This document shows, in pieces, positions 22,640 to 34,743 of a stretch of DNA of 64,000 nt. The notes beneath the pieces are model-generated. The model was not told the DNA's origin. It saw only the letters and a list, made by a program, of their open reading frames with translations, and ran no database searches. Position 1 is the stretch's first letter; every line of letters begins with the position of its first letter. The position numbers were made by a program, and so were the translations under genes. This DNA is from Cryptomeria japonica (Eukaryota > Streptophyta > Pinopsida > Cupressales > Cupressaceae): NCBI RefSeq assembly GCF_030272615.1, contig NC_081414.1, positions 50,065,136-50,129,135 of the forward strand, in the 5' to 3' direction.

Positions 22640-25250
22640 TGACAATAGTAAATAGAACTTTAGAAAACTCTTGGATACCTTATCATTAATGACAACACAA
22701 ACAACTCCCTTGAAAGTGCCCTTGACATAAATGTCAGTACTTTGTTCAACAAAATCTTTCTATTGATGAATCAAATAACTTCGCACCTCAAGATACCTTT
22801 TGAATATACAAAATTAGGCCATCCCATCAATGTAAAGACTTGGTTCATAGGTTGGAGAAGGGATAAAAAATAGAGGAGTGAAGGGTGAAGATCTTAAGCA
22901 TCCTTTTAGAAGAGTGCACTTTATCCATTTTTAATGATCCAAAATATATCATTATTGACCAAAGAGGACCCTTTCTTAGTAATATTCCCAAAAACAAGCC
23001 TATTCCACCTAAATCCATCTTCAAGAGCTTAAAATCAAGAAACTCTTCCAAGCATTTAAAAGTAATACTTTTATTCTACAATTGATCCAAATGTTTACAC
23101 CTCCAAAAACGTTTGTCAACTAAATCTTAGATATTAAGGAAAAAATGCTTGAGAACCAAATCACTATGTTTCTCAGGCTTACATGTTTGATCTTAGATAA
23201 CGAGATTTAATTTAAGATAACGAGATTTAATTTATGAGAGTCCATGTTACCAATCTATAACAATTTCCTACAAAAAGTGTCAAGATCTTTAAGCATTATT
23301 TTAGGAGCAAATAAGACAAAGAGTCAGTAGATGGACAAGGACAATGGAATAGACTCTATCAAAGCAAGGTGGTCAACAAAGGATGACCGGTGAAAAGTCC
23401 TATGATCAACCTTCATTATTATCTATTGATTATCTTTTCCTAGTAATCCCTCTTAGTATTAGCAATAGATAATGGAATGTAAAGATAAACAAATAGAAGC
23501 TACCTTATTTTTAAGTGGAAAATATAAATAATTTTTCCACTAGATGCTTAAGGGGGTATTATTTAGAAGAATGTTTTTTATTTATCTTCATTAAATTGTT
23601 GATCAAAATCAATCAAGTAAATCTACACAACCTAAAACTAACAACTTCTTGAATCTTAGAAATACCCAAAAAGTCATAACATTAAAAAATTGAAGATGGA
23701 TTTGAGGGTCCATATTCTAAGCCATAATCCAACTATGAATGAAAACATTAGTGTTTTGATTCTCAAGTGGTCTACTCAATTATCCATTCATGAGGATGAA
23801 TAGGTAAAGTGATGCAAAATCCCATAGTTACAATCCTTTGGAGGTAGAAAAAGGAGGGATAATACTATTAATAAGAACTAAAAAAGAAGGAGAATCCACA
23901 CAACTCATCACCCATTTGATCCATTCCAAGGAAAAACCAAAGGCCAAAAGAGTATTCTTGAGAAAACACTCTCTCACTCTATTAAAAGCCTTAGAAATGT
24001 TTAGCTTGATAAACATAGATTTATCCTTAGAGAGAGACATAGAGTGAACAACTTTCTATAACAACATCAAGGAGTTGATACCCTTTTACAAAGCTCTGTT
24101 ACTTGAGAGTGACGAGAGAATCCATACTTTGTTTTAGGTGATCCTAGTCTTATAAGTAACACTCCAAAGAACAATATAATAAGCCAAATCAAAAGTGTGA
24201 GCACCCTTTGTTTAATGAATCAAAGCTAATAAAGTGGTATTATGTGCCTCAAGCATTTTCTTTTTAGCGTGAGTTTCTCCAATCACCTCTTCTAGATCAA
24301 GTTTGAAGATATATACAAAAATAATTAAAGGAATTCAATAGGAAAACTATCCAAATCTCATGTCTTACCTTTCTTCATTTGAAAAAGCACATGCTTGAGC
24401 TCCTCATGAAATATTCGACTTGTAAGTTTTTTTTTTTCATATCAATAAAGAGGAGGGGATATGCAATCTCGAGGGACATGCTTCTCCTCTCAAATCAAAG
24501 GGCCACTATCTTTGAAAGAAGATAATTTCTTATTTTCTTCCCCACTTGTATCATGGAAGGATGATAGATGGTTCCCTTAGATAGAAATAAGGTTGGATAT
24601 GATGTTCCCACTTCTCCTTGCTTTGATTGAATTGGGAAAATAAGAGGCATTCATATCCCCATCACAGAACCATCTGATTCTTGAAATTCATTTCTAGAAA
24701 AATACCCTCCCTTAAGTGTCATTCGTTTAATTCTTTAGAGATGAAAGATTCATTAAGAAGATAGTTTCCAATCATACCTTCTTCCTTGATTCAAAAGATG
24801 ATGTTATCTAGATCCTCTTGCACTTGATTCTTTTTCTTAGAAATGTTTCCAAAGTGTAATATATTTTAAAGTTCAAGCTTGTCCTTTACAAACTGAATTA
24901 TTTTAGAGGAAATATAGTAGTACCAAATGGGGGATTTCCCTCTAATTACCAAGTGGTAATGAATTCATGAATCATTTAATAGTTGAGCCACATTAATTGA
25001 AACTTAAAGGGTGAATTTTTAATTTAGAAAAATGAGAGGTGGAGAACTTGACAAGCCAATAATTAAATCATTTATAATGGACAATATCTAAAGGAAAGAT
25101 GAAAGAGTCATGAAGATAGTAATAAAAAACCAAGAATCTATTAATGTGCTTTGAGATAGTCTACCTCATGCCTTTTATTATTCTAAGTAAAAAGACTAGA
25201 TCTTGATTTAAAATAAATAGTACTAAGGAAAAATAATTTTTCTCTTAGTA
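22640..25250 (-). pseudogene. L1-type LINE ORF2 relic (reverse transcriptase)
   Basis: On the minus strand, 24,040-23,828 encodes an RT core with FIKLNISKAFNRVRECFL, then LLAFGFSLEWIKWVMSC and SFLVLINS, which is the plant L1 pattern 'xxKxDxxKAFDRVxWxFL ... FGFxxxWxxWIxxC'. Upstream in the same direction, about 24,700-24,560, are a decayed 'EGDxNTSYFHNSIKARR'-like segment and, near 24,330-24,230, a 'KKKMLEAHNTTLLALIP'-like segment. Downstream, 23,051-22,845 is open but only weakly L1-like. Stops and frameshifts are frequent, so it is dead. ORF2 would supply endonuclease and target-primed reverse transcriptase. The ORF1 relics lie upstream at 26,045-28,400, the expected order. Confidence 0.75.
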
Positions 25251-26044
25251 AGGATGATGAAGGGTCTACTTGATTAGAAAATGTAAGACTTTCATCCAAG
25301 CTTGGTATATCATTAATATATCTCACCATGATCAAAGAATACCAGGGAACACAAAAAAAAGAAGATCTAATATGAACCTAAAGGAGAATCTTATCTTGAA
25401 AGTATATAAGAGTAGAGACATTCGTGAGAAGAATGAAAGTACTGTATTCAAAGAAAGAACCAACCAAGGATATAATATTTTTACTTGTAACCCAAGGAGA
25501 AGGAGCGAGATGTTAAGGATCTCATGAACAATTTACTAAATAATGATTATCTAGTGTGCCAATGACACCATACTCCACCAAATATTTCCCTATTATTTTT
25601 ACCTTTTCTTGGTCACATTTCATTTAGCTTAGGTGGTCTTTATTGAGATTCTTTTGATATAGGCCTAGGAGAGAATAACGTTTCCTCTTAGACTCATTGT
25701 TTGATTTGTGGGTCAAATATCCATATTAAATAACAAAATTAGAGATATCTTTAATAACATCATCTATGGTAAAAGGAGGGTCAATAGTCATATTTATATC
25801 CACATTATCAACTTCTTGTTTATTGAAAAGGATCTTAATGCAATGAGGAGTGTAAGGAATACTTACATTAATGGGAACTTATACATTCGAAGCAATGTGC
25901 ATTTCCATTAGGTGAGAAGGAACACCAAGAAATCTAAGATACGTGTCTTCAATCACTAGGGGCTACTCAACCATAGAAGGTTTTGGTTCCTCAATATTAT
26001 TTAGAACCTTAAATTTGTTATTTATTTCCCTCTTGATAGGTTTC
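25251..26044 (-). other. Between LINE ORF1 and ORF2 relics, no domain readable
   Basis: By position this should hold the LINE endonuclease region, but no endonuclease motif could be read. It may be deleted or too decayed. Confidence 0.35.
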
Positions 26045-27240
26045 CTTCTTGTCAATTTTTTCCTTTTCCTTTGTTAAGGGTTTTCATGAGCATGAATCCA
26101 TTGTGTCCAAACCATCTACATATGTTAAGAATTTCCCTTTTTCTTTAGAGTTATCTAGTATTAGATATTGGAAGGGATTGAAGCTCTATGCAGTCAATCC
26201 CTTTGTAAATGTATATAAGCATGGCAAACTTGACATCAAAAGAGAAGTGATTCATAGTCTATCTATTGACTCAACTGCGTTTTTCCTAATCAAATATCTA
26301 GGAACTCAAGAAGAGTTTTTTAAAGATTGTTTTCTACACAAAAGTGAGCATAGATAATTACCTTCCTTTGCAATGTTAGATGTGAGGAACCCACAAGTTT
26401 TTTGAGCATAGGTAGTTAGCTTTCTTTCCAATGTTATATGCGAGGAACCCACAACATTTTTGAGCACTACAAAACTGGATTAAAATTTTTAGATCTCCAA
26501 AACTCCATGGGAATCTAAAGAGATGGATCCAACCTAAAATTTGAGAGTAGAGATCTTTTGCCAAGTCAATCCCACATGGTAGGGTTTAATGAATAAACCC
26601 ACTTGATTATAGAAGTCTGACATTCTTTGGAATCCATTGCAATCAACCAATTTGAAAAAGATCACAAAATAACCCATTCACAATAAGAATGACCTTCATA
26701 TCCCCCTTAGGTTGCCAAGTTTTATGTGTCCAACTCTCTAGGAAGGACAACAAAATTGTATATAAAAGCATGAATATAAGATATCACCAATAATATAAAA
26801 ATTAACAAGAATGGGCCTATCCTCACTATTTCATAAAAATCTACTAAATCATGGTTATTTTTCAATCATTGATTTAGGTTTGAAGTCATTTTGAATGGCC
26901 TATGTCAAGAAAGTATCAACATTTTCATGATTAGAGGTCATGGTGTCATCAACCCAAACAAATTCTTTAAAAGAGAATGGAAGGGGGCCATTTGCCCCTC
27001 CCTTAGACATAGCCACATGTGCTAAGAATATAGAGGCATCTATGCAAACCATCAAGCTAGATTGTGAAGAAACCATAATCTAAATGAAAAAAAATGCAAT
27101 AAGGGCGTAGGAGCACAAGCTATAAGGAAAGACAACCACTCCAAAGAGACATTATAGTAGTAACAAAGGTTGTTAAAAAATATAACAAGGCCTCATTTAT
27201 ACCATTCTAAATTCACTTCGTTAAAAAAACAAACTAAATA
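26045..27240 (-). pseudogene. LINE ORF1 relic, copy A (DUF4283-like)
   Basis: Minus-strand translation of about 26,700-26,560 gives a decayed 'FFKLVDCNGFQRMSDFYNQV' segment followed by GLFIKPYHVGLTWQKIS. This is the DUF4283-type pattern of plant LINE ORF1 and related zinc-knuckle proteins. Near 26,230-26,190 a damaged 'CHAYxHLQRD' remains of a CCHC knuckle, with the last Cys codon replaced by a stop. It is a direct tandem duplicate of 27,245-28,400 and is the more broken of the two. The protein would bind LINE RNA. Confidence 0.6.
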
Positions 27241-27244
27241 CCTT

Positions 27245-28400
27245 TTTTTGTTGTTTTCCTTCATAAAGGGTTTTCATGAGCACAAATCCATCTAGGTCTA
27301 GAAACCACTTTCATGTGCTAAGGATTTTTCTTTAGCATTGTCCAATGGTAGATGTGAGGGAAATAAAACTCTATGCAAGAAATCACTTTGTAAATGTTCA
27401 TAAGCACAACAAATCCAACATTCAAAGAGAAGGGCTTCATAGTATACATGTTGAATCCATTACATATTTCCTAATGCAATCTCTAGGGACCTAGGAAGAG
27501 GCTTTTTAAGATCATCTTCAACAAAAAATTAAGGATTAGTAGTTATCTTCCTTTCCAATGTAAGACGTGAGAAAAACACAAGTTTCCTAAGCATTGCAAT
27601 AATGGATTGAAGAACGCTAGATCACCAAAATTCAATGGGAAGTTGAAAGAGAGATTTAAATCCTAGCTAGAGAGGGGAGCTCTCCCCCCTCCCTTCTAAT
27701 GGGGGAACCTCACATTAGGTTTAACAAATAAACTTGCTTGATTGCATAAGTATGGGCCTTCCTCAAACTCTATATCACAATTAGCTGATTTGGAAAAGAC
27801 CATAAGAAAATAACCATTCACAACAAAAATGACTTCCATAGCCCGCTCAAGTTGCCAGGTTTGACAAGCCCAACTTTCCAAGAAGGGCAACAAAACTTTG
27901 ATATCCATAAAATTGTAGATTAGAGCACACTTTGCTAAATATAAGACATTAACAATAATCATATATAGATTAATAATGAGAATGAGCCTATCCTCACTCT
28001 TTTGCAAACATCTATTAGATCGTGTTTGTTTTTCAATCATTGGGACAAGTTTGAAGTCACCGATGGCTTGCAAGAAGAAATTGATAGTGTGTTCAAGATT
28101 AGAGGGTATGGGGTCATTAAATTGAATAATCTCTTTAAAATAAATAAGGTGGCCCTGTGGCCTCCTCCAAATGTAGCCATGGACATCAAGAATACATAAT
28201 TGACTATACAAACCAATAAACAAGATCATGTACAAACCACGACTTAACAAATAGAAAATGATTACAACAAGGACATAAGAACATGACTTGTAAGAAAGAT
28301 AAAGCACCCAAAAAGATAGATTGTAACAATAACAAAGATTGCTAAAAATATCAACACAACTTCCTATAAACCATCCCAAATATGCTTCCTTTGAAAACAA
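27245..28400 (-). pseudogene. LINE ORF1 relic, copy B (DUF4283-like), 234-codon frame
   Basis: The longest clean part is 28,400-27,696 on minus. Its second half reads ALIYNFMDIKVLLPFLESWA, then CQTWQLERAMEVIFVVNGYF and FEEGPYLCNQASLFVKP, the DUF4283 fold of plant LINE ORF1. The first part is hydrophobic low-complexity and is probably a chance extension. A damaged 'CAYEHLQSD' knuckle lies downstream near 27,400. Copy A at 26,045-27,240 follows in the same direction. No ORF1 function is expected, since the frame ends before the knuckle. Confidence 0.6.
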
Positions 28401-28499
28401 AAAATAAAATAAAAATAAAAATATTGAATAACTCTCTTTTAATACTTCAACTTAATTTCAAGACATAATCTTTTCATTTTAAAGAATACCTCAATCGTT

Positions 28500-29680
28500 T
28501 TGTAATATTTCACATTATGATGGAATAGTGTTGATTCCATCCAAAGTCATGATCTTTTCCTTGAAAAGGAAGATGCAACAAGTAAATTTTATCTTTGAGG
28601 GCAGCCCCTTGGAGATAGTGGTGGAATGCAAGTACCTAGGAATTGATTTTCATAATAGACTCAGTTGGGAGACATGTAGATTAAAGAGGATCCAAGGAGG
28701 ATGGAAAACATTATACCTCCTTCAAAACAAATGTAGGAAGGCAGAGTTGTGGGACTAGAAGACTAAGAAAACCCTTTTCGGCTTGTTAGTGGTGCCAATT
28801 ATCCTTTGAGTGTGGAGTATGGGGGAATAGCATGTCAAATAACAAATGACGACAGATTGAAAGAATTCAAAAACATTTAATCATTAGCAGCCTCAAAGTC
28901 AAATCAACGGTACCTTATGAGATCCTTCTTGTTGAGGCTGGTATGTTTCCAATTGAAGCCTTATTGGTCATTCGATTGTTATGTTACTTAAAAAGAGTTG
29001 AAAATATGGATAAGCAACGCTGACCCAAAATGATTGTTAGAGAGGAGCTAAGTCGTAGGAAAAAGACCTGGAAGAAACAAAATAGCAAATAGATGAACAA
29101 GTGGGACATAAATCTGCATGAATCTCCTAGCACTAAAGAGGAGATTAAAAGTGGGTATTGGAAAAATTCAAGAATGCCATATGGATAAAACATCTAGGCA
29201 GAAAAAAACATACTATATTAAAGAATTTAACCCTACCTGGGAGCATGATGAAAAACTTTATTTGGGATTTGCGATTTGCGATCAAAAGAAAAGCCAAAAT
29301 TTTATTTGCACAGTTAAGGATTGGATCTCATCATTTGCATTGTGAAATTGGTAGATGGAAGTACCCAAAGAAGACTGGGAAGAGAGGTTATGCATTTTTA
29401 ACTCCAAGAAGGCAATGGAAACAAAATGGCATTTCATCAAGGAGTGTGCAGCATATGAAGATATTCGCAAATTAAAGGTGGACAGTTTGAATGAACTTTT
29501 TGAAGAGGCGAAGATTCACAAAAACAACGAGTTTCTCACTTAAAATTTACAACAGAAAAATTGACATGGAAAGGAACTTGAAAACGGATTAATTTTCATC
29601 TTGGTCCCTTAGACCATTGAACCTTGTGAATGTCATTAAAATTCCTTCATTCATTCCCATAGATTATTTTTAACCTCATG
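28500..29680 (+). pseudogene. Second LINE relic: RT C-terminal part and 3' end
   Basis: Frame 28,528-28,758 reads KVMIFSLKRKMQQVNFIFEG, then VECKYLGIDFHNRLSWETC and GGWKTLYLLQNKCRKAELWD, the segment after the catalytic RT motifs in plant LINEs. The pattern continues with a broken frame. At 29,158-29,475 it reads KHTILKNLTLPGSMMK and later HHLHCEIGRWKYPKKTGKRG, the same end region as the fragment at 43,640-44,075. The 3' end carries ATTAAAATTCCTTCATTCATT near 29,640. It lies on the strand opposite to the neighbouring LINE and belongs to another family. The 5' part is missing, as in typical 5' truncation. Confidence 0.72.
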
Positions 29681-30844
29681 GAACGTTAAAATTTCTTCCA
29701 TTCCAGTCATTTTTACGAGGGGCCCTTCTTGTTGGAGAAAACCTGAAATTACTCTCCTCAAGGTTACATAAACACCTCGGAAGAACCCCAAAACAGCTGA
29801 ATCACAAGGGCCATTCAGAATTAAGCATTGTCACGTTGATTCCAGACATAATTTGTATGCAAACCCCACCCGTACAACAATCCTTACGAAACATAATAAA
29901 ACGCTTCGTCCGTTGACTGTAATGAAAAAGCTATACTTTGTTGGACAGAGCGAACGTAAAATATAAAATAAAAAATAAAATTGAAGAGCAGACACGCACA
30001 GGCCCGCGAAGTCTTCCAAGATCTGCAGAGCGCAAATTTATTTATGAAAATGCGTATTTCAATTTCTGTTCGATGAGCTTTGCATCCTACTTTGGAGTTG
30101 AAAAGCAGGCAGATCGAAACTCATTTTCACCTATAAATCTCAAAATAAATTTAAAATAAATAGCCTTTCAAATTGCGAGCAGTTTTCATGCTGTTATTTT
30201 CCAAATCCTGCAATCTTAACTCCGCGACTCAGGCAAAGATCGCGCAAACAGGTTCTCCTCTTCTCAAACTTATTAATTAGATTTCATGACCTCTTTTCAA
30301 CGTTTTTAATTCAGCAGGCGCTTTCGTATACAAGCTCTGCAAATTTTGCCCTAGGAAATGAAGAATATATATAATATTGTAATCTGTGAAACAAAAACAT
30401 GTGCATGTTTTAGATGATCGAAGAACATGCTTCAAATAGGATTCTAGAGGCATGATTTAAGGTGCAGAAGATTTTCTCAATGCTGCTGTTTTGACGAGAA
30501 GATTGAAACTGAAGGTTTCCAATATAGTCACAATTAGAGCAGAAGCCCTAAGTTACGCGGTCATGGCTTTAATTATGAATAATAATGCACAAGGCGTGTC
30601 AACGTTGAAATCGATCTTTCGCGTTTGTTGTAGACATCTTTCATTTCTCTATAAACTTTGTGAAACATTCCCTTTTTATTGCCTCATTGCAGTATTCAGA
30701 TTAAATGATTCGTTTGTTTTTTCACAGGATGCATTATTTTTGTACTTTGCCTTTACTTTTTATTCCGTGTTAAGAGGAGCGAGCCTAACTTTACATTTGC
30801 TTCGCCCCCAAAGATACACATAAAATGCAAAACTAGTTTTCGTT

Positions 30845-30881
30845 GGGGGGAGGGGCAGGGGGCGGGAGTAGGGGGCTGGGG
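30845..30881 (+). other. G-quadruplex-forming motif
   Basis: Six G runs of at least 3 within 37 bp, separated by 1-4 bases (GGGGGG A GGGG CA GGGGG C GGG and on). This satisfies the usual G4 rule several times over. It lies about 2.1 kb upstream of the FAM91-like start codon. Confidence 0.8.
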
Positions 30882-31704
30882 TTTACTTCGACAAATCAAT
30901 GCTCAAGGCAAACAACATCAGCTTCAAACGAATCTTTGTGTTTATTTTTCCCCGTCTTATGTAACACGTATATGAGATTGTGTAGGCTGATGCTTCATCC
31001 TCATGTTGTTCCCTGGAGTTATAACCACTCTATGCCAGCTTTTTGGCCAGCCCAGTGCCAGGACCAATTATATTTTACTCCCCTGTTGTTGTGTAAACTG
31101 CAGGATTCCCGATCCACTTATGCATAAGAGAAACAAATATGTGGTATTTTAAACTCAGAAGAAGAGTCCTGGACCAATTTTTTTCAAACTAGTTTTAGCA
31201 GCAGTAACTGATGAATAATTCTGCAAGGAGTTCGATTGATTCTCAGTGGATCAAGCATCTGTTTGTTGGTGCTTAAAAACAGATACTGTTATTGGTCATA
31301 CTATAGTCCTTGGGAGACATTTAATCCACATTAATTCTTTGCATAATGTTAATGGAGGAAGAGTTCTTAGCCTCTCAGCTAGTTTCGAGACTATGAAATA
31401 TTTTTGTAGGATCTGCACTTCATTACCAAAGGTTCATTTCTGTTACCAAGATTGTGCAATGAAATCATGTGTTCTTTTATGTCCGAAACTTCAGTGCAAA
31501 ATATTTATGCCTGCAATGACACAGTGTAGTGAAAACTTAGTGTCTTTTGATATCAGTGAATGGCCTGCATTTATTGGATAGTGGGTCTCTCTCCTTCATC
31601 ACGATAAGCTAATTAACTCTTCATAACCCTATCAGATTGCAAAATAATAGAAACTCAATCCCTCTGCCATTGTACGCAATCCACATTACTACAGGAACAT
31701 TTTG

Positions 31705-32172
31705 AACCTGGATTATTGCTGGGCGTTAGTGCCTCCCATCTTAGCAGCATACGATAGCTTGATCTACAGTCAGAGATGATCTTGTCATTCCTTATTCACG
31801 AGCAATTAAGAAATTGACTTTTAAGTTTTCTCACAAGTTTGTTTTCACAAATTTTTTTCTTCTAATTTATATTTGACTTACTTTATTGACTGTAATATGT
31901 AATGAACGATTCTGTTAGCAATTATCTTCATTAATTAAGTGTAACCTGGGTTATTGCTGGGCATTAGTGCTCCCTACCTTATCAGCATGTGACAGCTCAA
32001 TGTACACTCAGATAATCTTTTCAATCCTTGTTCACGGGCAATGAAGAAATTGACTGTAAGTTTTCTCACAAGTTTGCATTCACAATTTTCCTATCTAATG
32101 TATGATTGACTTGCTTTTTTGACTTCAATATGTAGTTAAGGATTCTATTAGCAATTATCGTCATTAGTTACA
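31705..32172 (+). repeat. Direct tandem duplication, about 238-bp unit
   Basis: Copy 1 starts AACCTGGATTATTGCTGGGC at 31,705; copy 2 starts AACCTGGGTTATTGCTGGGC at 31,943. Blocks such as AAGAAATTGACT and AAGTTTTCTCACAAGTTTG recur in order. Copy 2 has small deletions. Confidence 0.85.
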
Positions 32173-32947
32173 ATACGATCTGTATGAAACTCCATATAGT
32201 GTTCGATGGAAAAACCAATGACAGTAACATCATTTAGTAAAAAGATTATAAATTTATAAATAATTTCATAGTCAATAATTGATAGAAAATAGTTTCTGGA
32301 AAATACAGTAGTCTCATTTTTTATGTCTGTCAATTTACTCCACTGATTATTCTTGCAAAAGTGACAATTCTTAAGGTCTCAACTGCTGGGTGCCAGCTAA
32401 GTGATGTATGGTATGGATATCAGTAATATTCTAGAAGTGCTCATTGTCCATGCTTTTTGAATAAAATATTTCCAGCATTTGTACACTTAAGCAGAGTGCC
32501 CAAAGTGGACATAAACTGAAAAATAACTCTAGGTTTGGGAGAATGTACCATTAGTTGCAATCAAATTCCAGTGTATGGGGAGGCAGTCTGTAGCAGAGAA
32601 TAGTCATTGATTAGATTCATATTTTACTTTTGTTGTCAGTTTTAGATAGCTCATGTGGGTGGGTTGGGTAGTCCTAAATGTCTATCTATGTAAGCTGATC
32701 AATTTACACATCTTCAAAATGTGTTCTGTGTATCTCATCCTGATTTAGCCTGTTTGATTTTGAGGCCAGTTATCATGTTCATTTGTGGTAACATGTTAAG
32801 GCCATCTGGAAATTTTGGAATATCTTATCATGAGCAGAATCTTTAATGTTCCTCCTTTCAATTTAATGTTTTGTATCTTTTATAAGACACCCTTGTAAAA
32901 CCTGTCTTTTTTTATTTTATACTTATCACATGAAAATTCATTTGCAG

Positions 32948-33109
32948 GTCCAACAAGAAGCATAACACAAGATATCAAAAAATGCAGCACACTCCAACAA
33001 CAATCGAGGAACAAATTATTGTGAGATCAATTCAAGAAGAGTGTCAATGGGAGAACCTTCCAAAGCGTCTTCAGATCTATCTATCTTCTAAAGAAGAGTG
33101 GCACAAAAG
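32948..33109 (+). CDS. FAM91A1: First coding exon of a FAM91A1-like gene
   Basis: The exon follows a T-rich tract and TTTGCAG acceptor (AG at 32,946-32,947). The start ATG is at 32,982, leaving 34 bases of 5' UTR in this exon. Coding runs 42 codons plus two bases to the donor AG|GTACGT (GT at 33,110). The peptide opens MQHTPTTIEEQIIVRSIQEE and continues CQWENLPKRLQ and SKEEWHKR, which I recognise as the N-terminus of plant FAM91 proteins (FAM91 N domain). No stop, good splice sites and phase 2 at the donor suggest a functional exon. In animals FAM91A1 works with WDR11 and TBC1D23 in capturing endosome-derived vesicles at the trans-Golgi; the plant role is inferred. CQWEN differs from the CPWEN I recall for the family. 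The next exon (ending the WHKR/R codon, then a YCIRKR-like segment) was not found by eye up to 64,000. Either the intron exceeds 30.8 kb or this is a detached fragment. Confidence 0.75.
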
Positions 33110-34639
33110 GTACGTATTTTTCATTCTTAGATATTAAGTTTTATTAGCTTTAGTAATATTTATTTTGTTTTTCGTTACTGTAGAAGTATATGTCAGTTGG
33201 ATTTAATATCATTAAAAAGTATTTTTTTAAAATTTTCTTTTCATATAGAGTAATACATTATCATTATATATATATATTTATATGTATCTCATTTTATAGC
33301 AACCTCTTCCTTTGTTTTGGCATTAGGTGTATTTTATTTTATTTTTATGTACAATTATTCCCTTAAGCACCTGTGCACATAAGACAAAATGCAAATTTAT
33401 GGTTTGTGTGCTATGGAAACTGCATAAAACAACTAGGGAAAACACTTATTTTTTGCATCAATTTCCAATAACTAGGGAAGAAATTGTAAAGCAAGAAACA
33501 CATTTGAAGGGACTTTATTTCTATGGTCAACGCCACTATAAACTCTTACTATTGTATGTCTGGCAGTAGCTTGCTTGTGCCACTGTACACCAAATCTTAG
33601 TCCCACAGGCATATTACATTATCTTGTTGCTGTTAATACATTTGTATAATGAAAACTTAAAAGAAAGTATGACAAGTTTTATGCCAAGTGGTACAAGCTC
33701 TGCCTTGCAACTTTTCCCGTTACCCATGGAATTTTTTTTGTATCTTCAAAACACACATAAATAATCAGAAAGCTTGCATTTTAACCTTGTATATATTAAT
33801 TTATAGAAAAATTGTGGAATTTTATGCTTTCTTGTTAATTCTCCTATGATAATCGACCTATTGTTTGTTGATTATCTTGTCCCAATTGTAACTTGGCTTC
33901 TTGCTTTGTTGAATTTCCTGCAAAAATGCTTCTAGACAACATCAAATTATTTACATCATTTGTTGTGTTATGGAAAACATTTAAGCTTATTCTGGTGTTT
34001 GAATTATTTGTGGCTTCATCATCTTCTCAGGTTTGGTTTTTAGGATCTCCGCCATGCATTATTATTTGAGAAAATGAGTGACATCATAAAGAATATTTGA
34101 GATTTATTTTTTCACTTCCTTAGATCTAAAGCCTACTGTAGCTTTGTGCTATTTTCATTTGAAGTGCACTTTGTTGCCAATAATAACTTTGGCAATGATG
34201 AAAACATTTTCTTTCTCGTCAGAAGTAACCTAAGTGTCACCTTCTCTATGGAAAGATACACCCACCCCTATTATTGAGGGTTAAAATGAAATCATAACTG
34301 CAGTAAAGTCATGAAGTAGGACTGTTTTGAACAACAATAAAAATGGACGAATTTGAATCTTTCTTGGACTTTGAAAACCATTATCTAGAATAAATTGGGA
34401 TTTGAGTGCATTGTATGCATTCTTTTGTAATATTGTCTTGTTAGAGTCTATTAAAGTTTTATTTTAATGGATCAACTCTAGGTAAACCTTGGTTGTACCT
34501 TGGAAATTGCTCATGAACATGAAGAGCAAGAGAAGGAGCCCCAAGGCGTTGAACAAGATTCAGAAAAAGCCATCTTCTGGTGAAATAACTTGCTTTTCAA
34601 TGCAGAAGCAAAAATAGTCATTCAACTAATTTGTTGGAG
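33110..34639 (+). other. Probable intron after the FAM91-like exon
   Basis: Starts with GTACGT. T-rich, with a short TA microsatellite near 33,264-33,285. No second exon and no transposon domain was recognised. The 80-codon frame at 33,327-33,569 has no domain. Confidence 0.4.
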
Positions 34640-34743
34640 AGGTTAGTGAGGAGAACCTAGATCAATGGATAGCTTAATGGAGGTCTATTTTGGCTTTCAT
34701 CAATCGAGTGAACACCAACATATATCGTTTGCATGGCTGAAAC
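34640..34743 (+). pseudogene. Gypsy gag relic, 5' part (interrupted by MITE)
   Basis: Reads like the start of a plant Ty3/gypsy capsid domain: 'MDSLMEVYFGFHQSSEHQHI' followed by SFAWLK. The gag continues at 35,297 once the MITE and one copy of the 8-bp duplication (34,736-34,743) are ignored, so the insertion point lies inside a gag codon series. Confidence 0.7.

Larger units (their letters stand above)
29700..32947 (+). other. Less repetitive region upstream of the FAM91-like exon
   Basis: No transposon domain or LTR was recognised. Base composition is more mixed than in the flanks, with CpG-containing stretches near 29,860-30,330. By position it should hold the promoter, a non-coding first exon and the first intron of the gene whose exon starts at 32,948, but the exact exon could not be placed. 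It contains a G-rich cluster at 30,845-30,881 and a 238-bp tandem duplication at 31,705-32,172. The short frames across it (for example 30,491-30,823 and 31,246-31,581) lack recognisable content. Confidence 0.4.

Noticed and set aside
30491-31581. Frames of 94-111 codons upstream of the FAM91-like exon
   Set aside because: No domain, no splice support and no matching neighbour; lengths are not unusual by chance here.
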